DNA of 64,000 nucleotides from Pseudomonadota bacterium (GTDB taxonomy: Bacteria > Desulfobacterota > Binatia > Binatales > Binataceae). Both the position numbers and the translations under genes were made by a program. Below the pieces are notes generated by a model. That model searched no databases, was not told the origin of the DNA, and saw only the letters and a program-made list of their open reading frames with translations. Below, in pieces: positions 51,213 through 60,488 of the stretch. The stretch is from positions 1 to 64,000 of the forward strand of contig JAJPHZ010000035.1 in the NCBI GenBank assembly GCA_021325025.1, written 5' to 3'. Every line of letters starts with the position of its first letter. Position 1 is the stretch's first letter.

Positions 51213-51965
51213 ATGGCCTCAGTCACGATTACCGCGCTGGAAGGCATCCCTCTCATCAAGCAGGGCGATAACCTTGCCCAACTTATCCTCGCTGCCACCC
51301 AACGGGCCGGCCTGCGCCTGGCCGACGGCGACATCATCGTCGTCTGCCAGAAGGCGGTGTCCAAATCGGAGGGGCGGGTTTTCGACCTCAAGGAAATCGT
51401 CCCATCCGAAGTCGCGAAAAACATCGCAGCACGATGGGACAAGGATCCGCGGGTGGTCGAACTGGTGCTGCGCCAGACCAACCGCATCGTGCGGATGGAT
51501 CGCGGCGTACTGATTGTCGAAACCGGACCGGGATGGGTGTGCGCCAACGCCGGCCTGGACGAATCCAACAGCATGGCCGAGGACCGCGCGATCCTGCTGC
51601 CGGTGGATGCCGACGCCTCCGCCGCGCGCATCCGCGCCGACCTCAAACGGCTGAGCGGCGCCGAAGTCGCGGTGTTGATCAGCGACACCTTTGGGCGCCC
51701 ATGGCGCGACGGGCTGACCGAAGTCTGCCTGGGGATTTCCGGGATGGAAGCGATGCTGGACCTGCGCGGCACCACGGATTTAGGCGGGCGCGAACTGTCC
51801 CACACCGTGGTCGCGGTCGCCGACGAGCTGGCGTGCGCGGCGGGGTTGCTGATGGAAAAAGCCAGTGGTATCCCGGCGGTCCTGATTCGCGGCTATCGCT
51901 ATAAAGCGGCGCCGGGCAGCGCCCGGATCTTGATTCGACCGGCGGAAGCGGATTTGTTCAGGTGA
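51213..51965 (+). CDS. cofE: Coenzyme F420-0:L-glutamate ligase CofE
   Basis: 250 aa GTP-dependent ligase that adds glutamate to F420-0 to make the tail. VVCQKAVSKSEGRVFDL, RMDRGVLIVETGPGWVCANAGLDESN and LISDTFGRPWRDGLTEVCLG are the diagnostic motifs. It is the stand-alone type, lacking the FMN-domain fusion seen in mycobacterial FbiB. ATG 51213 starts 14 bp after cofD; the upstream extension overlaps cofD in another frame. It completes FO-to-F420 steps in this cluster. Confidence 0.95.
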   Translation: MASVTITALEGIPLIKQGDNLAQLILAATQRAGLRLADGDIIVVCQKAVSKSEGRVFDLKEIVPSEVAKNIAARWDKDPRVVELVLRQTNRIVRMDRGVLIVETGPGWVCANAGLDESNSMAEDRAILLPVDADASAARIRADLKRLSGAEVAVLISDTFGRPWRDGLTEVCLGISGMEAMLDLRGTTDLGGRELSHTVVAVADELACAAGLLMEKASGIPAVLIRGYRYKAAPGSARILIRPAEADLFR

Positions 51966-52012
51966 CGCGCGACTGGCAGGCATAACCATTTACCAGTAAC
52001 CTGTAACACGAC

Positions 52013-53017
52013 GTGGACCGCAACAAAGCCATAGCCTTCTCCGCCCCCTCCCTGCCTGAGACCCCGGCCCAGGTTGTCGAAAGCGAACTGCAAGCGGTGG
52101 AAACCCGCCTGCTGAGCCTGCTCGACTGCCGCGAATCGCTGATCAGCGAAATCTGCCGCTACCTGGTCGCAGGCGGCGGCAAGCGCATTCGTCCGACCTT
52201 CATCATGCTGGTCTACCGCGCCTGCAGCGGCAGCGACCGCAATCTGGCCGACGTGGTCGACGCCGCAGTGGCCCTGGAGTTGATTCATTCCGCGACGCTG
52301 CTGCATGACGACATTATCGATTCCGGCAAGCTGCGCCGCGGCAAGCCCTCGGCCTTCAGCCGCTTCGGCCTGGGCCCAACCCTGGTCGCCGGCGACTTTT
52401 TGTTCTCGCGCGCCTTCGAGCTGTGCGGGCGCTTCGAGGAGCGGCTGATCAAGATGGCCGCCGACGCGTGTATCGAGCTGACCGAAGGGGAAGTGATGGA
52501 GGGGCGGCTGCGCCACAACGCGTCGGTCAGCCTGGCCGATTACAAAAAGGTGATCGAGCTGAAGACCGCCTCGCTGTTTCGCTGCGGCGGGCGGGTCGCG
52601 GCGGATCTGTCCGGCGCCCCGGAGCGGATCATCAAGCGCATGGGTCGCCTGGGGACCGCCATCGGCCTGGCCTTCCAGATGGTCGACGACCTGCTCGACG
52701 TCGTCGGTCCGGAGAGCAAGATCGGCAAGCCCGTCGGCTCCGACCTGCGCGCGGGCATCCCGTCGCTGCCGGTGGTGCTCGGTATCGCCGGCTGCGCGGA
52801 ACTGCGCCGGCTCTTCGACGAACGCACCGGCGTGGATGGCGCCGGATTCGAGCGCGCGCTGGAACTGGTGCGCGCCCCCGAAGTGCTGGCGGCCAGCCGC
52901 CAGAAGGCCGCCGAGCAGGCCGCGCTGGCGCACAACGAATTGTCCTGCCTCAAGCCCTCGATCTATCGCGACTGCCTGGCCGCCATGATCAACGACCAGG
53001 TCGACCGCGAGGTGTGA
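52013..53017 (+). CDS. ispB: Long-chain polyprenyl diphosphate synthase
   Basis: 334 aa all-helical trans-prenyltransferase. It elongates farnesyl-type diphosphates with IPP for quinone side chains. The first Asp-rich motif is LLHDDIID (Asp99, Asp100, Asp103), the second QMVDDLLDVVG (Asp225, Asp226, Asp229), and GGKRIRPTF binds IPP. Start codon is GTG. It follows cofE by 47 bp on the same strand. Chain length cannot be read; octaprenyl or nonaprenyl is usual for quinones. Confidence 0.9.
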   Translation: MDRNKAIAFSAPSLPETPAQVVESELQAVETRLLSLLDCRESLISEICRYLVAGGGKRIRPTFIMLVYRACSGSDRNLADVVDAAVALELIHSATLLHDDIIDSGKLRRGKPSAFSRFGLGPTLVAGDFLFSRAFELCGRFEERLIKMAADACIELTEGEVMEGRLRHNASVSLADYKKVIELKTASLFRCGGRVAADLSGAPERIIKRMGRLGTAIGLAFQMVDDLLDVVGPESKIGKPVGSDLRAGIPSLPVVLGIAGCAELRRLFDERTGVDGAGFERALELVRAPEVLAASRQKAAEQAALAHNELSCLKPSIYRDCLAAMINDQVDREV

Positions 53018-53029
53018 AGCTGAAGCAAT

Positions 53030-54199
53030 TCAGCGCAACTCGGCGGGCAGGCCCGCGCCCATCAGGTCGGCGAAATTGCCGCAATAAAAGCGCTGCCTTA
53101 CCGAGTCGGCGGCGTTGGCCAATGACGCATCGAAGCGCTTGAGCGGATTGCGCCCGCCTTCGATATGCGGATAGTCGGAGGAGAACATGCAGATGCGCTC
53201 ATCGGAATTGGCCACGATCCAGCCCGTGTCCTCCGCCGGATAAGGTGTGACACGCACCTGGCGGATGACGAACTCGCTGGGCCGCAGCGACATCTTCTGC
53301 AGCCGCTCCTCGTTTTTGTAGAACGACTGATGCGCCGTGTCCATCATCCGCATCCATCCCGGCAGCCACGCCGCGCCCTGCTCGATGACGCCAAACTTAA
53401 GCCGCGGAAAGCGGTCCAGCACGCGGTCGAAGATGAGGGTGGCCAGGCATTGCATCGGCGGATAGGGAATCGCCACGTAATCCAGCGAGCGCAAATCGCC
53501 GTCGCCGCCGTGCCAATCGGGCACCGGCGGCAGCCCGTTTAGCAGAAACTGCGGCGCCGTCAGCGGACCGCCGCCTCCGACGTGGAAGAGTATCGGGAGG
53601 CCGGCTTCCTGCGCCTGCGCCCACACCGGGTCCAGTCCGATATGGCTGGGCGAATGCGTCTTGGGGCATCGCGAAGGAATCACCAAACCCTTGGCGCCCA
53701 GCGCGATCGCGTCGCGCGCCGTGCGCGCGGCGCCGTCCAGGTCCATCAATGGAACATAACAGGCCGCCAGCAGGCGGCGGTCCGCGGCGCAAAACTCGAC
53801 CATCGCGCGATTGACCGCGCGCGCCGCGGCGTAAACCAGCCCGGCGTCATCGCCGTGTTCCAGCTCGCCGATCTTGAGCGACAGCGTGGGAAACACAAGC
53901 TGGCTGGCAAATCCCAGGTAGTCCAGCGCCTCGGCCCGATCCGCGCCGCGCCACGAACCCAGGGCATTGTAGTTCTTGCGCGTCATGATCTTCGCGGCGC
54001 GCTCGGTCCGATACTTCGGGTCGTCATGGCGCGCGCGCAGATCTTCAGTCGTGATGATCAGGCTTCCATACCTGCCGTAGAATTTTGCGTCGCGGATTTT
54101 ATCCCGCCACACCGCCTCGACGTGCTCGTCCAGGAAATCCGGCGCCTCGACCACATGCGAGTCAGCGTCGTGAATCGTGCGTCCTTCAACGTATGCCAT
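53030..54199 (-). CDS. Amidohydrolase 2 family protein, paralogue
   Basis: 389 aa TIM-barrel protein related to that at 14055-15161. The strand-1 motif is DADSHVVEAPDFL (Asp13, His15, Glu18), again without the second His of HxH. LPILFHVGGGG and MFSSDYPHIEGGRNPL hold later metal or catalytic residues. ATG 54199 follows GGGAGTAGGGATC; the frame stays open to 54421 with unconvincing sequence. It converges on the prenyl synthase gene with a 12-bp gap. Substrate unknown; aromatic acid hydrolase or decarboxylase is possible. Confidence 0.8.
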   Translation of the reverse strand: MAYVEGRTIHDADSHVVEAPDFLDEHVEAVWRDKIRDAKFYGRYGSLIITTEDLRARHDDPKYRTERAAKIMTRKNYNALGSWRGADRAEALDYLGFASQLVFPTLSLKIGELEHGDDAGLVYAAARAVNRAMVEFCAADRRLLAACYVPLMDLDGAARTARDAIALGAKGLVIPSRCPKTHSPSHIGLDPVWAQAQEAGLPILFHVGGGGPLTAPQFLLNGLPPVPDWHGGDGDLRSLDYVAIPYPPMQCLATLIFDRVLDRFPRLKFGVIEQGAAWLPGWMRMMDTAHQSFYKNEERLQKMSLRPSEFVIRQVRVTPYPAEDTGWIVANSDERICMFSSDYPHIEGGRNPLKRFDASLANAADSVRQRFYCGNFADLMGAGLPAELR

Positions 54200-54499
54200 G
54201 ATCCCTACTCCCGCACCCATCGAAGATCCGAAGCCGGATTTCGAAACCGAACTAACGGGCAGCCCGCGCTCATCGTAGAGCGGGACACCGTGATCATCCA
54301 CGGAGCGAAAAGGTTGCTCGAGGTGCTCCGCACAGTCTTCGAGTCGTTGCTTAAGACTGGCCCTTCTGACGGGATTTTTGGTTCCCGACCCCTGAGCCTC
54401 ATAATCCTCTTTGTATATCAAAATTTGACCTCCAGCCGATCGAAAACCCGGCCGGGAGCGTTCCTTGACAGATGGCGAAGAAAATACGAAAGTGGGTTC
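54200..54499. other. Spacer between amidohydrolase and imuA
   Basis: This divergent 300-bp gap holds no gene that I can support. The minus-strand frame of the amidohydrolase stays open for 74 more codons, but the encoded sequence has no recognisable domain. The upstream region of imuA (54421-54499) shows no obvious LexA-type palindrome of the GAAC-GTTC or CTGT-ACAG kind; a lineage-specific box cannot be excluded. Confidence 0.4.
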
Positions 54500-55459
54500 A
54501 TGGCTGCCGCGCTGCCCGTCGTTGGATCCGTCCCGCTGGTTGCTCCGCCCGGGGTTTTCAAGGGCCGGGAACTGACCCGCAAGGACCGCCGTCTGAGCGC
54601 GGCGCTGGCGCCGCTCGACGCCCTGCTGGAAGGCGGCATTCCGCGTGGGCGCATCAGCGAAATCGTTGGCCGGCGCAGTTGCGGCAAGACGTCGCTGGCC
54701 GCCGCCTTCATCAGCAGCGCGACCTGCCGCGGCGAAGTCGCCGCCGTGATCGATCTGGCCAACGCCTTTGACCCGGCCACGATGGCCGAAGCAGGTGTCG
54801 AGCTTTCCCGGGTGCTATGGGTCAATCCAGGCAACGCCGGGGAATCCTTTCTGTCCCCTCCCCCACACTCAGTGGCGGGCGAGGGTGAGGGTTCCGATGC
54901 ACTTCAAGTAACTCATCAGCTTTTTCAAACCCCTGCCTTTCCCAACCGACACCGATCGCCAAGTGGCGCGGTGCGCAGCTTTTTGCGCGCCGCCGAAATG
55001 GTGCTCGAGGCCGGGGGTTTCGGGCTGCTGGTGATGGATTGCGGCGAGAGCACCTTTAGTCTGGCGCAGAGCAGTGCATTGCGGCTGGCGCGGATGGCGG
55101 AGCGCAGCGGCACCGCCGTGCTGCTCCTGGCGGCCCGTCCGCTATGTGGCACTTTTGCCGCTATGAGTCTGGAACTGACCCCGGCGCGGACGATTTTCAG
55201 CCGTGCTCGATTCGTACGGCCCGACCCGAAGTCGAAGTCTTACTTGAAGTGTATCAGGCAGCCTCATCCTCGTCCTCTCCCACAACTGATTGCGGAAGAG
55301 GGGACAGACAAGGCGCTGTTTGAAGGGATCGAGATCAGAGCGACTATCCGGCGCAATAAGCTTGGCCGTTGCGGATTGAGCGCACGATGGCGTTCGATGG
55401 TCAGCATCGCCGGCCCGGCCCTTCATCTCCAGGCGCCCAAGGCTATCCGCATCGCATGA
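54500..55459 (+). CDS. imuA: ImuA, RecA-like mutasome protein
   Basis: 319 aa, longer than most ImuA proteins. It is the RecA/SulA-like partner of ImuB and DnaE2 in SOS translesion synthesis. The conserved start ALLEGGIPRGRISEIVGRRSCGKTSLAAAF includes Walker A (about 57-64). AAVIDLANAFDPATM and GGFGLLVMDC follow. Two stretches look inserted: residues about 117-155 (SPPPHSVAGEGEG onward) and 235-265 (QPHPRPLPQLIAEEGTDK), encoded by CCCTC/GAGGG palindromic sequence kept in frame. No strong ribosome site precedes the ATG. Confidence 0.82.
   Translation: MAAALPVVGSVPLVAPPGVFKGRELTRKDRRLSAALAPLDALLEGGIPRGRISEIVGRRSCGKTSLAAAFISSATCRGEVAAVIDLANAFDPATMAEAGVELSRVLWVNPGNAGESFLSPPPHSVAGEGEGSDALQVTHQLFQTPAFPNRHRSPSGAVRSFLRAAEMVLEAGGFGLLVMDCGESTFSLAQSSALRLARMAERSGTAVLLLAARPLCGTFAAMSLELTPARTIFSRARFVRPDPKSKSYLKCIRQPHPRPLPQLIAEEGTDKALFEGIEIRATIRRNKLGRCGLSARWRSMVSIAGPALHLQAPKAIRIA
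54853..54895 (+). repeat. Palindromic insert inside imuA
   Basis: The stretch tcccctcccccacactcag-tggcgggcgagggtgagg pairs ccctccccc/ggcgggcgaggg around a cactcagtg core. It is the same class as the palindrome at 1262-1345 and the one at 57140-57195, and it is translated in frame as part of ImuA. A second, at 55262-55310 (cctctccc...gaagagggga), is also in frame. Confidence 0.5.
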
Positions 55460-55474
55460 ACCGGAGCAGGCATC

Positions 55475-57052
55475 GTGGCCAGAGCAGAGAGCATACCCGT
55501 TGCCGGTTGCCGCATCGCGTGCCTGTTGGTGAAAGATCTTCCCCTTGCGGCGACGGTTCGTGCCAATCCCGAATTGCGTCAGGCCTCCTTCGCGCTGAGC
55601 ATCGGCAAGGGACCGCGCGCGCCGCTCGGCTGCGTTTCGGCCGCGGCCCGCAGCGTCGGCATCGTTCCCGGGATGACGGTGGCGCAAGCCCGCGCGGTAG
55701 CGCCCGATCTGGCGGTACTGGCCCGCAATCCCGCCCTTGAGCAGGCCGCGGCCGACGCTCTGCTCGACGTGGCGGAATCATTCTCGCCGGTCGTCGAAGA
55801 TGGCGGTCCGGGGCGGGTCTATCTCGATTTGGCCGGCCTGGGCGGGCTTTACGGCGGGGAGGAGGAGATGGTGGCGGAACTCCTCCGCCGCCTCCGCCAG
55901 ATCGGAATGGAAGCCGGGATCGGCATCGCAGCCAACAAGGATATCGCTTATCTAGCTGCCCGCTGCGGTGGAACCAGGGTTATCGACGCGGGCCGGGAGC
56001 GGGAATTTCTCCATTGGGTTCCGCTCGAATTGCTGGGACTCGAACCTGAAGTTGAACTTCAACTTGAACGTCTGGGTATCCGCCGCCTGGGCGACCTGGC
56101 GCGGCTTGATGCGCGCGAGCTGGGCAGCCGGATGGGCGCCGGCGCGGTGGAAATCATCCGCCTGGTCAGCGGTCAGACCGGCGGTCCGCTGATCGCCCGC
56201 CGTCCCGGCGAAGCCTTCGTCGAAAAGACCGCGCTCGAATATGCGATCGAACGGCTGGAGCCGCTCGGCTTTATCCTGCGCGGGATGCTGGAGCGGCTGG
56301 TTGCCCGGCTTAAGCTGCGCGGCCTGACTGCCGGCGATCTGACGCTTTCCCTTGAACTGGCGGGGCATCGCCGCGACGAGCGCCGGGTCAGCGTCGCGGC
56401 CGCCACCAACGAGGTCCGCTCGCTGCTGACACTGCTGCTGCTGGACCTGGAAAAAGCGCCGCCGCCCGACGGCGTCGAGGCGATCGCGTTGTCCGTGCAG
56501 GCGCGTGCCCCGCGTCCGTCTCAAAGCGACATGTTTGTGCCGCCCGCGCCGGCGCCCGAGCGCCTGCAGACCACACTCGCGCGCCTGGCGGCGCTGTGCG
56601 GTCCCGATCACGTCGGCACCCTGCTCCCCGCCAATTCCCATCGCCCCGACGCTACCTGTCGGGTCGATTTCGCGCCGCCGGCCAAGGCAAATCCGCCGCC
56701 GGAGCCCAACGGACACGCCGTCAACCGAATCGTGCTGCGCGCGATTCGTCCCGCGCAGGAAGTCGAGGTGATGTCCTCACGCGGCGTGCCGGAGTTCGTG
56801 CGCGGCCGGCGGATCAGCGCGCGTGTGGTTTCGATCGCCGGGCCATGGCGCCGTCAGGGCGAATGGTGGAAGACGGCGCTGGAGGCTGGGCAGGATGCGG
56901 CAAACGGCGCGGGAGCGGACGTGTCGCAAGGCGGCCTGAGGGGCGGCTTCGCCCACGATTACTACGAGATGGCGCTGGATGACGGCGGCGTGTACCGCGT
57001 CTTCCGCGATCTGCACACCGATCGATGGTTCGTTGATGGAATTTATGACTGA
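55475..57052 (+). CDS. imuB: ImuB, catalytically inactive Y-family polymerase
   Basis: 525 aa Y-family DNA polymerase homologue that connects DnaE2 to the beta clamp in mutagenic repair. Active Y-family enzymes have DxD near the start and SxDE in the palm; here the first reads CLLVKDLP and the second VYLDLAGLGG, so metal-binding acids are missing, as in known ImuB. An HhH-like fingers region (LQLERLGIRRLGDLARL) and a little-finger region follow. A clamp-binding-like QSDMF occurs near residue 350. It starts at GTG, 15 bp after imuA. Confidence 0.9.
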   Translation: MARAESIPVAGCRIACLLVKDLPLAATVRANPELRQASFALSIGKGPRAPLGCVSAAARSVGIVPGMTVAQARAVAPDLAVLARNPALEQAAADALLDVAESFSPVVEDGGPGRVYLDLAGLGGLYGGEEEMVAELLRRLRQIGMEAGIGIAANKDIAYLAARCGGTRVIDAGREREFLHWVPLELLGLEPEVELQLERLGIRRLGDLARLDARELGSRMGAGAVEIIRLVSGQTGGPLIARRPGEAFVEKTALEYAIERLEPLGFILRGMLERLVARLKLRGLTAGDLTLSLELAGHRRDERRVSVAAATNEVRSLLTLLLLDLEKAPPPDGVEAIALSVQARAPRPSQSDMFVPPAPAPERLQTTLARLAALCGPDHVGTLLPANSHRPDATCRVDFAPPAKANPPPEPNGHAVNRIVLRAIRPAQEVEVMSSRGVPEFVRGRRISARVVSIAGPWRRQGEWWKTALEAGQDAANGAGADVSQGGLRGGFAHDYYEMALDDGGVYRVFRDLHTDRWFVDGIYD

Positions 57053-57110
57053 GTCAGGAGTTTTCTCGCCTTCGCAAGACTATCGAGCGCAATTGAATAC
57101 AGCCTCGCCC

Positions 57111-57136
57111 GCGCCTGCGGACATGTCCGCAGGCGC
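57111..57136. repeat. 26-bp perfect palindrome
   Basis: Two 13-nt exact complementary arms (gcgcctgcggaca and tgtccgcaggcgc) with no loop lie in the 199-bp gap between imuB and dnaE2. It may attenuate or stabilise the operon mRNA. Confidence 0.8.
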
Positions 57137-57149
57137 AAGCCGGGAGAGG

Positions 57150-57185
57150 CCGCCGAGCGGTTTGCGCCAGCAAGCCGCTCGGCGG
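57150..57185. repeat. Hairpin with 11-bp arms upstream of dnaE2
   Basis: Arms ccgccgagcgg (57150-57160) and ccgctcggcgg (57175-57185) pair perfectly around a 14-nt loop. The flanks ggagagg and gtgaggggg place it in the CCCTC/GAGGG repeat class. No gene is seen in 57053-57251. Confidence 0.7.
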
Positions 57186-57251
57186 GTGAGGGGGACCGGT
57201 GCGCTTCAAGCAAAGCCAACCACGCACTTTCACCAGCCTGCATGAACCACC

Positions 57252-60200
57252 ATGTCCGCCCCGCCATACATCGAACTGCGCGCGCGCAGCGCCTTCAGCT
57301 TTCTGGAAGGCGCCGCGCAACCCGAAGACCTGGCCGAGCGCGCGGCTGAATTGGGCTACCCCGCAATTGCGCTGGGCGACCGCGACGGTCTGTACGGCGC
57401 GCCCCGCTTTTATCATGCCGCGCTTAAAGCCGGGCTCAAGCCGATCGTCGGCGCGGAGCTGACGCTCGATGACAACAGCCGGTTGTATGTCCTGGTTCCC
57501 GATCGCGCCCGCTACCAAAATCTCTGCCGCCTGATCACCGCCGCCAAACTCAGGGTGATCACTCCGCCGCCCGACTCCAGGCGCAAAACGCCGCTGTCGC
57601 CCTACCCGCCCAAGGGCGAAAGCCGCGTGAGGCTCGATGACCTGGAGCGCTTCGGCGCAGGCCTCATCTGCCTGGCTGGCGGCGCGATGAGTCCGTTGGC
57701 CCGGATACTGACCGCGGGCGAAGACCCGCGTGCGCTGTGCGAGCGGCTGCGCGCGATCTTCGGGGACGGCAATTTCTATATCGACCTGCAGCGCCATCTG
57801 GATGCCGGCGAGGAACGGCTCAATCGCAGACTTGCGGCGCTCGCCGAGGCCACCGCGACCCCGGTCGTCGCCACCAACGACGTATGCCATAGCGGCGGCG
57901 AGCGGGCGCTGCTCGACGTGCTGAGCTGCATCCGGATGAAGACCACGCTGGACGCGGCGGGACGCGCCCTGTGGGTCAACAACGAACGCTATCTGAAGCC
58001 ACCCGCCGATATGGCCGCGCTGTTCGCCGACCTGCCACACGCGCTGGCCGCAACGCAGGAGCTGGCCGAGCGATGCGCCTTTACGATGGCCGATCTGGGC
58101 TACCGCTTTCCCGACTATCCGCTGCCGCCGGGTGAGACACCCGACAGCTACCTGCGCGTCCTGACCTACGCCGGCGCGCGCGAGCGATGGGGTTCGGCGC
58201 TTTCCGGGCGCGTCCGCCGCCAGCTCGAACACGAACTTGCCGTCATCGCGAAGCTCAAGCTGGCGGGCTACTTTTTGATCGTATGGGATATCGTGCAGTT
58301 CTGCCGCGAAAACCGCATCCTCGCCCAGGGACGTGGTTCCGCCGCCAACAGCGCGGTCTGCTACGCGCTGGGCATCACGGCGGTTGACGCGGTGGGGATG
58401 GAGCTGCTGTTCGAGCGCTTCCTGTCCGAGGAGCGCGGCGAATGGCCCGACATCGACCTCGACCTGCCCAGCGGCGACCAGCGCGAAAAGGCGATTCAGT
58501 ACCTGTACCGGCGCTACGGCGAGCGCGGCGCCGCGATGACCGCCAACGTGATCACCTATCGCAGCCGCAGCGCGATTCGCGAGGTCGGCAAGGTGCTGGG
58601 CTTCTCGCCCGAACAGGTCGATCGGCTGGCCAAGCTGGTGCGCGCCTATGAGTTTCGCGACGACAAGGACGAGGTCGAGGCGCTGCTCAGAAGCGGCGGC
58701 GTGGATGCCGGCGCGCCGCGGGTCAGGATGCTGATCGAGCTGGTGCGCCAAATCCAGGACCTCCCGCGCCATCTGGGACAGCACAGCGGCGGGATGGTGA
58801 TCGCGGCGGGACCGCTGGACGAGATCGTGCCGCTGGAGCCGGCGGCGATGCCGGGGCGGGTCGTTATCCAGTGGGACAAGGAGGATTGCGCCGATTTGGG
58901 CATCATCAAGATCGACCTGCTGGGGCTGGGAATGCTAGCGGTGCTGGAGGAGGCAATTCCGCTGGTCGCCCGGCACGAGGGCGCCGCGGTCGACCTGGCC
59001 CATCTGCCGCCCGACGATCCCGCGGTCTACAAAATGTTATGCAAGGCCGACACTATCGGCGTCTTCCAGGTCGAAAGCCGCGCCCAGATGGCGACGCTGC
59101 CGCGGATGAAGCCGCAGCGCTTTTACGACCTGGTGGTCGAGGTGGCGATCATCCGCCCCGGCCCGATCGTCGGCCAGATGGTCAACCCCTACCTGGAGCG
59201 GCGCAACGGGCGCGCCCCGATCACCTATCCGCATCCTTGCCTGGAGCCGATCCTGCGCCGCACCCTGGGCGTGCCGCTGTTCCAGGAGCAGTTGCTGCGC
59301 ATCGCGATGACGGCGGCCGGATTCAGCGGCGGCGAGGCCGAGGAGTTGCGCCGCGCGATGGGGTTCAAGCGCTCGCGCGGGCGGATGGAGAAGATTGAAG
59401 CGCGGCTGCGCCAGGGGATGGCGCGCAACGGTATCACCGGCAAGGCCGCCGACGAAATCGTCCTCGGCATCACCTCCTTCGCGCTCTATGGCTTTCCGGA
59501 GTCGCATGCCGCCAGCTTTGCGCTGATCGCATACGCGTCGGCCTATCTGAAGTGCCACCATCCGGCGGCATTTTACACCGCGATGCTCAACTGCTATCCG
59601 CTGGGCTTTTACCATCCGGCAACGCTGGTCAAGGACGCCCAGCGCCACGGAGTCGAGGTCAGGCCGATCGACGAGACGCGCTCGGACTGGCGATGCACGA
59701 TTGAGCGCGACGGATCGGCTCTGGCGCTGCGGCTGGGGTTGAAGTACGTGACGGGTCTGCGCGAGGAGACCGGCTTGTGCATCGAAAGCGAGCGTCGCAC
59801 GCGCCCCTTCAGCTCGATCGCGGATTTGGTGCGGCGCACCGCGCCCAACCGGCGCGAACTCGACACCATGGCCTGGGCGGGAGCGCTGAGCGCATTCGGC
59901 AAGTCGCGCCGCGAGGCATTGTGGCAGGCCGCGGCGATCGCGCGCGACGCAGGCAGTCTGTTCGCCGGCGTCGATCCGCCGCCCACGCAAAGCCGGCTCC
60001 CGGCGATGTCGCCGTTGGAAGAAACCCGCGCCGATTACGCCACCACCGGGCTTACCGCGGGCCCCCATGTGATGGCCCACATCAGGGCGCGGCTTAAGGC
60101 GCGCGGCATCTTGAGTGCCGCCGACCTGGAACAGGCGCGCGACGGTTCAATGGTCCAGGTGGCGGGGCTGGTGATCGTGCGTCAGCGCCCGGGCACGGCC

Positions 60201-60422
60201 AAGGGCTTTTTCTTTATCACGCTGGAAGATGAAACCGGCGTGTCGAACATCATCGTGATGCCCGAGCTGTTCCACAAAAACCGCCCGCTGCTGCATCGCG
60301 CGCCGATCCTGCTGGTGGAGGGCGTCCTGCAAAAGCGCGACGGCACCATCGGCATCAAAGGCCGCCGCTTCGCCGAAATCAAGCTCGACTCGCCGCTTCC
60401 GTCGCCGCACGATTTTCATTAA
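57252..60422 (+). CDS. dnaE2: Error-prone DNA polymerase DnaE2
   Basis: 1056 aa C-family polymerase alpha subunit of the ImuC/DnaE2 type, used for lesion bypass. The PHP domain opens with ELRARSAFSFLEGAAQPEDL. The palm has GRGSAANSAVCYALG and PDIDLDL with catalytic Asp400 and Asp402. The fingers have QHSGGMVIAAGPL and GLGMLAVL, and FQEQLL with AAGFSGGEAEELRRAMG is conserved. The C-terminal OB-fold (RPGTAKGFFFITLEDETG) is present. Residues about 105-125 (SRRKTPLSPYPPKGESR) look like a palindrome-derived insert. No ribosome site is evident before the ATG. Confidence 0.95.
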   Translation: MSAPPYIELRARSAFSFLEGAAQPEDLAERAAELGYPAIALGDRDGLYGAPRFYHAALKAGLKPIVGAELTLDDNSRLYVLVPDRARYQNLCRLITAAKLRVITPPPDSRRKTPLSPYPPKGESRVRLDDLERFGAGLICLAGGAMSPLARILTAGEDPRALCERLRAIFGDGNFYIDLQRHLDAGEERLNRRLAALAEATATPVVATNDVCHSGGERALLDVLSCIRMKTTLDAAGRALWVNNERYLKPPADMAALFADLPHALAATQELAERCAFTMADLGYRFPDYPLPPGETPDSYLRVLTYAGARERWGSALSGRVRRQLEHELAVIAKLKLAGYFLIVWDIVQFCRENRILAQGRGSAANSAVCYALGITAVDAVGMELLFERFLSEERGEWPDIDLDLPSGDQREKAIQYLYRRYGERGAAMTANVITYRSRSAIREVGKVLGFSPEQVDRLAKLVRAYEFRDDKDEVEALLRSGGVDAGAPRVRMLIELVRQIQDLPRHLGQHSGGMVIAAGPLDEIVPLEPAAMPGRVVIQWDKEDCADLGIIKIDLLGLGMLAVLEEAIPLVARHEGAAVDLAHLPPDDPAVYKMLCKADTIGVFQVESRAQMATLPRMKPQRFYDLVVEVAIIRPGPIVGQMVNPYLERRNGRAPITYPHPCLEPILRRTLGVPLFQEQLLRIAMTAAGFSGGEAEELRRAMGFKRSRGRMEKIEARLRQGMARNGITGKAADEIVLGITSFALYGFPESHAASFALIAYASAYLKCHHPAAFYTAMLNCYPLGFYHPATLVKDAQRHGVEVRPIDETRSDWRCTIERDGSALALRLGLKYVTGLREETGLCIESERRTRPFSSIADLVRRTAPNRRELDTMAWAGALSAFGKSRREALWQAAAIARDAGSLFAGVDPPPTQSRLPAMSPLEETRADYATTGLTAGPHVMAHIRARLKARGILSAADLEQARDGSMVQVAGLVIVRQRPGTAKGFFFITLEDETGVSNIIVMPELFHKNRPLLHRAPILLVEGVLQKRDGTIGIKGRRFAEIKLDSPLPSPHDFH

Positions 60423-60488
60423 GTGCAGTCCGCCAGACTGGCCTTTGCGTCCGCCGATTCTTGCGAGCCGATTTTTGCCAGGCACTTC

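Noticed and set aside
53582-54499. Upstream open frame continuous with imuA
   Set aside because: This part is antisense to the amidohydrolase at 53030-54199 and has no ImuA homology. The conserved ImuA domain begins after ATG 54500.
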